Shown here piece by piece: positions 1 to 7,269 of a stretch of 47,877 nucleotides of DNA (position 1 is its first letter; each line of letters starts with the position of its first letter). The notes under the pieces were generated by a model. The model searched no databases. It had not been told where the DNA came from and saw only the letters and a program-made list of their open reading frames with translations. Location of the stretch: NCBI GenBank assembly GCA_016789405.1, contig JAEUPQ010000030.1, forward strand, positions 1-47,877, read 5' to 3'. The position numbers were made by a program, and so were the translations under genes. The stretch comes from Lysobacteraceae bacterium (lineage in GTDB: Bacteria > Pseudomonadota > Gammaproteobacteria > Xanthomonadales > Xanthomonadaceae).

Positions 1-13
1 CCCTCCACCCTCT

Positions 14-129
14 CCCTGGTGATAATAGCTGCGTGGAACCACCCGATCCCATCCCGAACTCGGAAGTGAAACGCGCACGCGCCGATGGTAGTGTGCATCT
101 AGCATGCGAGAGTAGGTCATCGCCAGGGT
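14..129 (+). rRNA. rrf: 5S ribosomal RNA
   Basis: The stretch carries the conserved 5S core (CCCGATCCCATCCCGAACTC and GAAGTGAAACGC). Its ends, CCCTGG near 14 and CCAGGG near 128, pair to form helix I. The length, about 116 nt, is normal. The rest of the rRNA operon must lie left of the window. Exact ends are uncertain by a few bases. Confidence 0.93.
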
Positions 130-141
130 CTTTATACCGAA

Positions 142-178
142 CCCCCAACTGCATTGCAGTTGGGGGTTTTCTTTTTGT
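142..178 (+). terminator. Intrinsic terminator of the rRNA operon
   Basis: Arms CCCCCAACTGC and GCAGTTGGGGG form an 11-bp stem with a 3-nt loop, followed at once by TTTTCTTTTT. This is a textbook Rho-independent terminator just downstream of the 5S gene. Confidence 0.93.
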
Positions 179-213
179 CTCGGATTTTCTCACTAGCGAC
201 TCGGTCAATCGAC

Positions 214-242
214 TTGACCCGCACCTCCTCGAACCCTACGCT
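214..242 (+). promoter_or_regulatory. Candidate sigma-70 promoter of the effector gene
   Basis: TTGACC (214-219) lies 17 bp before TACGCT (237-242). The -35 matches 5 of 6 consensus bases and the -10 only 3 of 6. Transcription would begin near 249, giving a leader of about 33 nt with the Shine-Dalgarno at 269-276. It would also exclude the GTG at 255 as a start. Not experimentally supported. Confidence 0.45.
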
Positions 243-281
243 GGCGAACGGTAGGTGCAGCTACGCATGGAGGTGATTGTC

Positions 282-2624
282 GTGCCAGATCCCAAGACCG
301 AGTCGCAGACAGGCGAAGTGACACCGCCGTCCGGCGACCCTGTGATCGGATTGTCCGCGCGCTGGCGTGGCGGGTTGCTGGATGCAAATGCATGGCGTTT
401 GACGCCGTCTTCGTATCGACTCGATCTGGATAACCGATTCGATGAGAGAAATCGAATCGGTACTCACCTCGATGTGAGTACGGATAACGGACTTGCGATC
501 GATCGATATGGGCTGAGTGGGCGCTTCGGCTTTGGCTCGGCGACTATGCTCAACGCTGATTTCCTTCGCACGCGCGACGGCCAGGTCTACGGAGCGGATG
601 GTGCGTTCAAGCTCGGCAAGGACGGCAACGGCACGGCCGCGTTCCGTGTCGGCGAGCCTGCCGGCACCTCGATGTTCAACACGAATCTGAAGTTCGACGA
701 GTTCTCGCATCTCAATGCCGACTGGCAGCGCACGCGCGACGGGCAGGTCTACGGCGCCGATGGTGCGTTCAAGCTCGGCAAGGATGGCAACGGCACGGCT
801 GCGTTCCGTGTCGACGAGCCTGCCGGCACCTCGATGTTCAACACGAAGCTGAAGTTCGACGAGTTCTCGCATCTCAATGCCGACTGGCAGCGCACGCGCG
901 ACGGGCAGAACTACGGCGCGGATGGTGCGTTCAAGCTCGGCAAGGATGGCAACGGCACGGCTGCATTCCGTATCGACGAGCCTGCCGGGACTTCGACGTT
1001 CAACACCAAGCTGAAATTCGACGAGTTCTCGCATCTCAATGGTGACTGGCAGCGCACGCGCGACGGCCAGATCTACGGCGCCGATGGTGCGCTCAAGCTG
1101 GGCAAGGACGGCAACGGCACGGCTGCGTTCCGTGTCGACGAGCCTGCCGGGACTTCGACGTTCAACACGAAGCTGAAGTTCGACGAGTTCTCGCATCTCA
1201 ATGCCGACTGGCAGCGCACGCGCGACGGGCAGAACTACGGCGCCGATGGTGCGTTCAAGCTCGGCAAGGACGGCAACGGCACGGCTGCGTTCCGTGTCGA
1301 CGAGCCTGCCGGGACTTCGACGTTCAACACCAAGCTGAAATTCGACGAGTTCTCGCATCTCAATGGTGACTGGTTGCGCACGCGCGACGGCCAGATCTAC
1401 GGCGCCGATGGTGCGTTCAAGCTCGGCAAGGACGGCAACGGCACGGCTGCGTTCCGTGTGGACGAACCGGCCGGCACCTCGATGTTCAATACCAAGTTGA
1501 GGTTCGCGGACGGCTACGGACTCAACGCGGATTACACCGGCACGCGGTTGGGCGCGATTTACGGTGCAGACACGGAGTTCAAGCTGGGCAAGGAAGGCCA
1601 GGGGAGCGGCGCGTTCCGCGTCGACGAGCCTGCGGGCACGTCTTCGATGAATGCGCGCTTGCGTTTAGGCAATGGCGACAACTTCAAGTTCGATCTCGAG
1701 AAGGGGCGCGCAGGCGCCGTGATCGATGCCGAAGGCGCGTTCGGATTCGGGAAGGACGCCAGGGCTCAGTTCGGTGTTCGCATCGACCAGCCGGCTGGTC
1801 GTGCGGAGTACCGACTGGGCACCGAGTTCGCGAATGGAGACAGGCTGCGTGCTGCCTTGGGAACAGGTCCGCAAGGGACTTCGCTCAATCTGGGCGCGAA
1901 TGTCGGCTTCGCGAAGGATGCCGGGTCGTTGGCGCTGGATGGTACTTTCGGACCCAAACTCGACTTCGGCGCGGCGGTCGACTACCGGAACCCGCAGATG
2001 GCGTTGGGCGGAAAGATCCGCTTCGACAACAGCCAGGGCCCGGTGCGCGTGTCGGAATTCGGGGCGACCTTCCGCACGGTCGACAACCCTCGGCATCAGT
2101 TCTCGCTGGAAGCCGGTTATCGTCCGGAAGCACGCGATGCCTTTGTGAAAGTAGGCTGGACCTTCACGTTCGGTGGCGGCTCGCGGCCTTCGAAACCGAT
2201 CGAATCGGCGCCCGAGCCATCGTTGCCATACATGCCGGCGACGAGCGTGGTCGAGCCGCGTACGGCGCTGTCGCCCAACGATCGTGCGCTTCATGACGCG
2301 GCTTTGTCTGGCGTCCGTCGACTCAATGCCGGAGGCGCGGGACTGCCGGTCGACGAGACGGCGGCCAGCCTGGCGGCGCTTGCGAAACAGCAGGGGCTGC
2401 GTGGCATCGGCTACGTGGAGATGGGTGGTCTGACGGCGACTGGACAGCAGAACCTGTTCATCGGCGAAGGCGACCCCGGCGACCCCGCCGGGCGGCGTGC
2501 CTTCATGGACCGCTCGCAGGCGGCGGCGACGCCGGTACAGGAGAGCCTGTCGAAACTGGCCTCGCAGGGCGGGAATGAAGCGCTGGACGTCAGTACCCAG
2601 CAGAAACGCGTGGCGATGCCATAA
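282..2624 (+). CDS. Putative type IV secretion effector (X-Tfe) with 54-residue repeats and C-terminal XVIPCD domain
   Basis: A 780-residue protein from GTG 282. That start follows a full Shine-Dalgarno GGAGGTGA (269-276); ATG 267 is the alternative. There is no signal peptide. Residues 99-422 are six near-identical 54-residue repeats (core GADGAFKLGKDGNGTAAFR), then a diverged seventh and about 180 residues of alternating beta-rich sequence ending VGWTFTFGGGS. A Pro-rich linker leads to residues 666-780, which match the XVIPCD signal: NLFIGEGDPGDPAGRRAF, then a Gln-rich stretch with TPVQES. In known systems XVIPCD binds VirD4 and sends toxins into rival bacteria through the X-T4SS. No known lytic domain is visible, so the toxic activity, if any, is unknown. 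The repeat strands resemble amphipathic beta-hairpins, perhaps a pore or adhesive domain (inference). No T4SS genes lie in the window. Confidence 0.82.
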   Translation: MPDPKTESQTGEVTPPSGDPVIGLSARWRGGLLDANAWRLTPSSYRLDLDNRFDERNRIGTHLDVSTDNGLAIDRYGLSGRFGFGSATMLNADFLRTRDGQVYGADGAFKLGKDGNGTAAFRVGEPAGTSMFNTNLKFDEFSHLNADWQRTRDGQVYGADGAFKLGKDGNGTAAFRVDEPAGTSMFNTKLKFDEFSHLNADWQRTRDGQNYGADGAFKLGKDGNGTAAFRIDEPAGTSTFNTKLKFDEFSHLNGDWQRTRDGQIYGADGALKLGKDGNGTAAFRVDEPAGTSTFNTKLKFDEFSHLNADWQRTRDGQNYGADGAFKLGKDGNGTAAFRVDEPAGTSTFNTKLKFDEFSHLNGDWLRTRDGQIYGADGAFKLGKDGNGTAAFRVDEPAGTSMFNTKLRFADGYGLNADYTGTRLGAIYGADTEFKLGKEGQGSGAFRVDEPAGTSSMNARLRLGNGDNFKFDLEKGRAGAVIDAEGAFGFGKDARAQFGVRIDQPAGRAEYRLGTEFANGDRLRAALGTGPQGTSLNLGANVGFAKDAGSLALDGTFGPKLDFGAAVDYRNPQMALGGKIRFDNSQGPVRVSEFGATFRTVDNPRHQFSLEAGYRPEARDAFVKVGWTFTFGGGSRPSKPIESAPEPSLPYMPATSVVEPRTALSPNDRALHDAALSGVRRLNAGGAGLPVDETAASLAALAKQQGLRGIGYVEMGGLTATGQQNLFIGEGDPGDPAGRRAFMDRSQAAATPVQESLSKLASQGGNEALDVSTQQKRVAMP
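576..1709 (+). repeat. Tandem 162-bp coding repeats inside the effector gene
   Basis: Six in-frame 162-bp units start at 576, 738, 900, 1062, 1224 and 1386. A diverged seventh runs from about 1548. Units begin DGQ-V/N/I-YGADG. The series V,V,N,I,N,I, with shared silent changes in units 3/5 and 4/6, points to duplication of a 324-bp pair. The second half of unit 6 is already diverged. Confidence 0.93.
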
Positions 2625-2637
2625 GGCCCGCAGGGCC

Positions 2638-2655
2638 GGGCGCTGCGATGCGCCC
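2638..2655. terminator. Hairpin between convergent genes
   Basis: GGGCGC and GCGCCC flank a 6-nt loop in the 49-bp gap between the effector gene and the convergent membrane-protein gene. No U-tract follows, so function as a bidirectional terminator is only a guess. Confidence 0.3.
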
Positions 2656-2673
2656 GCCCTTGGGACTCGAGTG

Positions 2674-3429
2674 TCAGCCGAGCAGCTTGCGCGCCTTCAC
2701 GGCGCCGCAGGCGATCAATCCGAACCCGAGCAGCCAGCCGGCATCGATCGGCGAGCCGGTGGTGTATTGCTCGATCCCGACCAGATAGGTGTAGAGCTGG
2801 TTGGCGATGAAGTACAGGATGATGCCGCCCACCACGTACCACCACGAGGTGGCAACCGCGCCTCCACGGAATGCGCTGGCCGTCAGCAGGGTGACAGCGA
2901 TCAGGATCGGGTCGAACAGCAGGTAGCCGATCGAGACCAGCAGCATGAAGATGCCGGGATCACCCAGTCCCTTGGCGTTGGCCAGATAGGCGAAGTAGCC
3001 GAAGACCGCGAGTGCGGCGGCGGCGAGTGCCTTGCCCCAGACCGGCGACTCCAGGCCCCCCGAGCGTTTGAACAGAAGCAGGCCGATCGTCATCAGGGGC
3101 GGGGCGAGCAGATAGAACGGGTCTGCCAGCGACGGATAGGGCGTGTCCGCGCCAGCGTTGAGGATCGGATAGGCCGCGAAGATTCCAGCCGCGATCGCCC
3201 ACGCGAGCAGGCCGGCGCCGATCGCCCCCCAGACCTTGCCCAGCGGGCTCTGCGACGGGAAGGCGCGCATCGTTGCGAAGCAGTACATCGAGGACACCAG
3301 CGTCACCAGTACCTGTCCCGCGTTGGAGTAGTACAGGCGCATGGCGGCGTCCACGCTGAGCATCGGCATGATCAGCAATCCTGCACTGACCAGCAGCCAC
3401 AGCGAGGCCATCAGACGATTCGCGGACAT
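2674..3429 (-). CDS. Eight-helix integral membrane protein of unknown function
   Basis: The gene encodes 251 residues starting MSANRL. The start is set by AAGGAG six to seven bases upstream; a longer frame to 3519 has no such signal. About eight hydrophobic segments cover nearly the whole chain, with short loops. The stretch SLADPFYLLAPPLMTIGLLL resembles the membrane sensor regions found at the N-terminus of some GGDEF/EAL proteins, but here it stands alone with no cytoplasmic output domain. It is convergent with the effector gene and shares its direction with the next gene, 58 bp upstream. No function can be assigned. Roles as a small-molecule sensor or as an immunity partner of the neighbouring effector are both speculative. 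Confidence 0.75.
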   Translation of the reverse strand: MSANRLMASLWLLVSAGLLIMPMLSVDAAMRLYYSNAGQVLVTLVSSMYCFATMRAFPSQSPLGKVWGAIGAGLLAWAIAAGIFAAYPILNAGADTPYPSLADPFYLLAPPLMTIGLLLFKRSGGLESPVWGKALAAAALAVFGYFAYLANAKGLGDPGIFMLLVSIGYLLFDPILIAVTLLTASAFRGGAVATSWWYVVGGIILYFIANQLYTYLVGIEQYTTGSPIDAGWLLGFGLIACGAVKARKLLG

Positions 3430-3487
3430 CGGGACTCTCCTTCCGGAATGTTGGGGATGCGGGCGGGGATGTTTGGCGAACTTTTCT

Positions 3488-4150
3488 TCAGCCGCGGCGA
3501 TGCAAGCGCTCGGACTCAAGGCGATCGTAGAGCGGACGGAACAAGGCCTCCGCCTTGCTTGCGCCCAGCATCACCGAGACGTGCTGCTGGCACTGCAACA
3601 GGAACTCCTGCGGGCGTTCGGCTGGCGGGTGGATTCGGGCGAACTCATCGATCTTTCGTGTCGCACTGACGCCGAACAGCGGTTCAAGCAGTCTGAGCGC
3701 TTCGGTGCGCAGCTCGATGCCGGGCGCAGCCAGGATCGCGACGAATTGCGCGGTCGAGCCGGGGTCGGGCGACGGGGCGGATGCGGTTGCGCTTGCGGCG
3801 ACTGGCGTCGCGACCGGCGCAGGCGGCGGGGACGAAGCCCTGCGCAGGCGTTCGCGCAGGTCCGAGATCAGCTGGGACAGGTCGACGGATGCCATGTGCG
3901 CTGCCGGCCGGACTTCGCTCATCTGCAGCGATGCGACCTTGACCAGCTTCAGTGCTGCGATGGCGTCGATCGCGGCGGATGCGTCGAGCTGTGCGTGGTC
4001 GATATGGGCGCGAACGCCATGGTCCACGAGGATGGCGCCGTTGCGGAGTGCCACGCCGTCGTCGCCAACGTAGTAATAGGACACTTTCGCGCTTTCGCCG
4101 CTATTGGCGAGCGCCTGGAGCGTGTTGCACAGATCCTGCAGATCCGCCAT
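3488..4150 (-). CDS. Hypothetical two-domain cytoplasmic protein
   Basis: The gene encodes 220 residues starting MADLQDL, after a G-rich possible ribosome site. The N-terminal part (about 1-95) is a compact alpha/beta segment containing KVSYYYVGDDGVALRNG. A Pro/Ala/Ser linker (about 110-140) follows. The C-terminal part (about 145-215) is helical, with ALRLLEPLFGVSA, EFLLQC and a later LFRPLYDRL. That order, a G-containing helix then a C-terminal F-x-P-L, recalls small helical modules linked to response regulators and kinases, but I cannot name the family with confidence. There is no signal peptide or membrane segment. It probably shares a transcript with the downstream membrane protein, 58 bp away. 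Confidence 0.7.
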   Translation of the reverse strand: MADLQDLCNTLQALANSGESAKVSYYYVGDDGVALRNGAILVDHGVRAHIDHAQLDASAAIDAIAALKLVKVASLQMSEVRPAAHMASVDLSQLISDLRERLRRASSPPPAPVATPVAASATASAPSPDPGSTAQFVAILAAPGIELRTEALRLLEPLFGVSATRKIDEFARIHPPAERPQEFLLQCQQHVSVMLGASKAEALFRPLYDRLESERLHRRG

Positions 4151-4288
4151 GGGAACCCCCCGGTGGTTGCCGGCGCCTGCGGCTGGGCGCCCCGATCGCA
4201 ACACTCGTCCTTGTGTGTCCCGGACATTAGCCCAGTGTCGACGGCAGGACAAGGCACCGGCTAGTCCGTCGTGCGCCGGCTTTGCCGA

Positions 4289-4308
4289 CGCAGGGGGAGT
4301 GTCCTGCG
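4289..4308 (-). terminator. Possible hairpin after the ETF-QO gene
   Basis: CGCAGG and CCTGCG flank an 8-nt loop ten bases beyond the ETF-QO stop codon on the minus strand. There is no U-tract, so this is weak support for termination. Confidence 0.25.
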
Positions 4309-4317
4309 CCGGTGCGA

Positions 4318-5940
4318 TCAGAGGTTCTGGTAGTTCGGGCCCGAGCCGCCTTCCGGCGTCACCCAGTCGATGATCTGGTACGGGTCCTTGATGTCGCAGG
4401 TCTTGCAGTGGACGCAGTTGGCGGCGTTGATCTGCAGTCGCTTGCCTGCGTCGTCGCTGACGATTTCGTACACACCGGCAGGGCAGAACTTCGTGCAGGG
4501 ATTGCCGTATTCCTCGGCGCAGCGGGTCACGCAGACCGAGGTGTCGCGCACCTTGAGGTGGACCGGCTGGTCTTCGTCGTGCTCGGTGGCGGCGAAGTAC
4601 ACGCCCGCCAGGCGATCGCGTGGTGCCAGGGTGCGGTCGAGGTAGTCGCGCTTCGGCTGTTCGTGCGCGCCGAGTTTGTCCAGCGAGGACCAGTCCGCCT
4701 TGTTCTTCAGCGTCCAGGGCGATGCGCCGCCCGTGAGCGTTTCCCAGGCCGCATTGAGCATGCCGAACCACAGGCCGCGCTTGAAACCGGGCTTCACGTT
4801 GCGGACTTTCTTCAGTTCGGCCATCGCGTCGGAGGCACGCAGCCTGGCGTCGAATCCTTGCGGCGACAGCGACGAAGCGACCAGGTGTTCGGCGGCGAGC
4901 ATGCCGCTGCGGATCGCCTGGTGCGTGCCCTTGATCTTCGGCACGTTGAGCAGGCCGGCGGTGTCGCCGATCAGCAGCGCGCCCGGCATCTCGACCTTCG
5001 GCAGCGATTGCCAGCCGCCGGTGACGATGGCGCGGGCACCTGCCGAGACGATGCTGCCGCCGTCGAGCAGCGACTTCACCATCGGATGGTTCTTCCACTG
5101 CTGGAAGGCTTCCCACGGCTTGTAGTCCGGATCCTTGTAGTCGAGGCCGCTGACGTAGCCCAGCGCGATCCGCCCCTTGTCCAGGTGGTACAGGAAGCTG
5201 CCGCCGTAGGTGTGGCTGTCGGCCGGCCAGCCGAAGCTGTGCACGATCTTGCCTGGCGTCACGCGGTCTTCCGGCACCTGCCAAAGCTCCTTGATGCCGA
5301 TCGAGTAGCCCTGCGGGTCGCTGTCCTTGTCGAGCGCGAAACGCTGGACGAGGCGCTTGGTCAGGTGCCCGCGCGCGCCTTCGGCGAGCACGGTGACCTT
5401 GGCGCGGATGTCGATGCCGGCGGTGAAGCCGGGCTTGTGCGAACCGTCCTTGGCCACGCCCATGTCGCCGATGCGCACGCCGATGACCGTGCCATCGTCC
5501 GCATGCAGGGTTTCCGCGGCGGCGAAACCCGGGTAGATCTCGACACCGAGTGCCTCGGCCTGAGGCGCCATCCAGGCGCACATCGCGCCGAGGCTGACGA
5601 TCACGTTGCCGTGGTTGTTCATGCCAGGCGGCACCGGCAGCTTGCGGCCGCCGGTCTTCGAGAGCAGCCAGAACTCGTCTTCGGTCGCCGGCACGCAGAT
5701 CGGCGGCGGGTTGTCGCGCCACTGCGGCAGCAGCTTGTCGAGCGGGCCGGTCTCGATCACCGCGCCGGACAGGATCTGCGCGCCGATCGTCGAGGCTTTT
5801 TCGATCACGCAAACACTGATCTCGGGATTCAGCTGCTTGAGCCGGATCGCGAACGCCAGGCCGGCCGGGCCGGCGCCGACGGTGACGACGTCGTACTCCA
5901 TGACATCGCGTTCGACGTCGGTCTGTGCGTGTTCGCTCAT
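4318..5940 (-). CDS. etfD: Electron transfer flavoprotein-ubiquinone oxidoreductase
   Basis: A 540-residue protein, normal for bacterial ETF-QO. This membrane-bound enzyme passes electrons from reduced ETF (fatty-acid and amino-acid dehydrogenases) to ubiquinone. The FAD-binding glycine motif VGAGPAG is at about 21-27, followed by a typical glutamate-ending strand. [12 protein letters not shown] and the mid-protein TGGWQSLPK region are family-typical. The C-terminal 4Fe-4S module keeps its cysteines, including CVHCKTC near the end. The start MSEHAQ has GGAG eight bases upstream; an internal MEYDVV is an alternative. No ETF alpha or beta gene is adjacent, so the partner must be encoded elsewhere. 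Confidence 0.95.
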   Translation of the reverse strand: MSEHAQTDVERDVMEYDVVTVGAGPAGLAFAIRLKQLNPEISVCVIEKASTIGAQILSGAVIETGPLDKLLPQWRDNPPPICVPATEDEFWLLSKTGGRKLPVPPGMNNHGNVIVSLGAMCAWMAPQAEALGVEIYPGFAAAETLHADDGTVIGVRIGDMGVAKDGSHKPGFTAGIDIRAKVTVLAEGARGHLTKRLVQRFALDKDSDPQGYSIGIKELWQVPEDRVTPGKIVHSFGWPADSHTYGGSFLYHLDKGRIALGYVSGLDYKDPDYKPWEAFQQWKNHPMVKSLLDGGSIVSAGARAIVTGGWQSLPKVEMPGALLIGDTAGLLNVPKIKGTHQAIRSGMLAAEHLVASSLSPQGFDARLRASDAMAELKKVRNVKPGFKRGLWFGMLNAAWETLTGGASPWTLKNKADWSSLDKLGAHEQPKRDYLDRTLAPRDRLAGVYFAATEHDEDQPVHLKVRDTSVCVTRCAEEYGNPCTKFCPAGVYEIVSDDAGKRLQINAANCVHCKTCDIKDPYQIIDWVTPEGGSGPNYQNL

Positions 5941-6035
5941 CTGGCTGTGCTCCGGCTGTCGCGATGTGTTCCGGACGGGATCTGTCGCGGGTCGCCGATT
6001 TTCGCGGTTTGCGGCGGCGGGGGCAAATCGGCAGC

Positions 6036-6653
6036 ATGCGCAGGATGTATACGAATCACCGCTTGGAACCGCTGGAATTGCCCGGAGCCGACCTTCGCCT
6101 TGCATCGGCATGGCTGCCCCCGGACGACGCGGACGCGCTCTTTTCCGAACTCCATGCGGCGATTCCGTGGGAGTGCCATCGCATCCGGATGTTCGGGCGC
6201 GAGGTCGATTCGCCTCGGCTGAGTTGCTGGATCGGCGACCCGGACGCGGTCTACACCTATTCGCGCACCCGGTTCACGCCGCATCCATGGCCGGACGCGC
6301 TGCGACCGCTGCGTGCGCGGCTGGAGGAAGAACTGGGCCCGGCATTCAACAGTGTCCTCGCGAACCTCTACCGGGACGGTCGGGATCGCATGGGCTGGCA
6401 CAGCGACGACGAGCCCGAACTGGGGCCGCGACCGGTGATCGCCTCGATCAGCCTGGGGGCGACGCGTCGCTTCTCGCTCAAACCGCGGGCCGGCGGCGCC
6501 GCTCTGGCGCTGGATCTGGCGCATGGCAGCCTGCTGGTGATGGCGGGCGATACCCAGGCCCGATGGCGCCATGCCCTTTCCAGCACCGCTCGACCGGTCG
6601 GGCCGAGGATCAACCTGACCTTCCGCCGCGTCCTTGGCGCCGCAAGTGGTTGA
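6036..6653 (+). CDS. AlkB-like 2-oxoglutarate/Fe(II) dioxygenase
   Basis: The gene encodes 205 residues and is divergent from ETF-QO. The double-stranded beta-helix iron site is visible: H122-x-D124 in WHSDDE and H179 in RHALS, with the 2-oxoglutarate arginines R191 and R197 in PRINLTFRR. The N-terminal [17 protein letters not shown] and [20 protein letters not shown] match AlkB homologues of the ALKBH2/3 type, which oxidatively remove alkyl groups from DNA or RNA bases. No Ada box is evident and no other alkylation-repair gene is near. The start could also be the ATG at 6045; neither has a strong ribosome site. Confidence 0.88.
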   Translation: MRRMYTNHRLEPLELPGADLRLASAWLPPDDADALFSELHAAIPWECHRIRMFGREVDSPRLSCWIGDPDAVYTYSRTRFTPHPWPDALRPLRARLEEELGPAFNSVLANLYRDGRDRMGWHSDDEPELGPRPVIASISLGATRRFSLKPRAGGAALALDLAHGSLLVMAGDTQARWRHALSSTARPVGPRINLTFRRVLGAASG

Positions 6654-6714
6654 TCGAAAAGGCTGACGACCGGCGGCGACGGCGATCCGTTCTTCCCCGC
6701 GCGTCGGCCCGACC

Positions 6715-6744
6715 TTGTGCCGAGGACCCCGGAATCGCTAGAAT
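6715..6744 (+). promoter_or_regulatory. Candidate rpoZ promoter
   Basis: TAGAAT (6739-6744) is a good -10, with TTGTGC 18 bp upstream as a weak -35. Transcription would start about 50 nt before rpoZ. Confidence 0.5.
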
Positions 6745-6793
6745 CGCCGGTTCCCACACATCAGTCGGACGGCCTCGTGCCGCCGGGAGCCCC

Positions 6794-7096
6794 ATGGCCC
6801 GCATTACCGTTGAAGATTGCCTGCAAGTCATCGATAACCGTTTCGAGCTCGTGATGATGGCCGCCAAGCGCGCCCGCCAGCTCGCCAACGGCGTCGAACC
6901 GCAGCTGGACAACAGCGAAGCCAACGACAAGCCGACCGTCCTGGCCCTGCGCGAAATCGCCGCCCGCCGCATCGACCATGGCTTCGTCGACGCCGTCGAG
7001 AAGGCCGAGCGTGAACGCAAGGAACGCGAAGCCCTCGAATGGGCTGCCGCCGAAGTGGTCGCCGACGACGATCTGTCGAAGGGCGACGACCTCTGA
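6794..7096 (+). CDS. rpoZ: RNA polymerase omega subunit
   Basis: The gene encodes 100 residues beginning [10 protein letters not shown], with the omega hallmarks [16 protein letters not shown] and [12 protein letters not shown] and a short acidic tail. Omega helps assemble the beta-prime subunit and forms part of a ppGpp site in proteobacterial RNA polymerase. GGGAG precedes the ATG. The gene lies directly upstream of spoT, an order long conserved in proteobacteria, although here a hairpin separates the two. Assignment is secure. Confidence 0.97.
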   Translation: MARITVEDCLQVIDNRFELVMMAAKRARQLANGVEPQLDNSEANDKPTVLALREIAARRIDHGFVDAVEKAERERKEREALEWAAAEVVADDDLSKGDDL

Positions 7097-7135
7097 GAAC
7101 GGTTCGCCGGCAGAGCGCGCATCGAATGCATGTCA

Positions 7136-7161
7136 CGAAACCCCGCTCCGGCGGGGTTTCG
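7136..7161 (+). terminator. Hairpin between rpoZ and spoT
   Basis: CGAAACCCCGC and GCGGGGTTTCG form an 11-bp stem with a 4-nt loop, followed by TCGTT. It is probably a terminator or attenuator 40 bp after rpoZ, so spoT may depend partly on its own promoter. Confidence 0.7.
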
Positions 7162-7269
7162 TCGTTCATGGAGAGCCACATCACCTTCGGTGAATCCCGG
7201 GATGCCTCGATGGCCACTGCGGGTTTCCCCCGTCTCCCCAATCCGGCGTTTTCCCCTTAGTCTTCGGGC

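Noticed and set aside
185..280. Mobile element or attachment site beside the 5S rRNA
   Set aside because: No integrase, direct repeats or tRNA fragment was found near the junction.
255..281. Upstream starts GTG 255 and ATG 267 for the effector
   Set aside because: GTG 282 has a full GGAGGTGA at ideal spacing; the upstream codons have weaker signals, and 255 lies too close to the predicted transcription start.
261..1358. Repetitive minus-strand frame opposite the effector repeats
   Set aside because: It is repetitive only because the 162-bp units keep all frames periodic; there is no ribosome site.
576..1709. CRISPR array
   Set aside because: The repeats are 162 bp, contiguous and in frame inside a protein gene, with no spacers.
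4282..6222. 646-codon plus-strand frame across the ETF-QO gene
   Set aside because: It opposes an unmistakable flavoprotein gene and has repetitive Arg/Ala/Val content.
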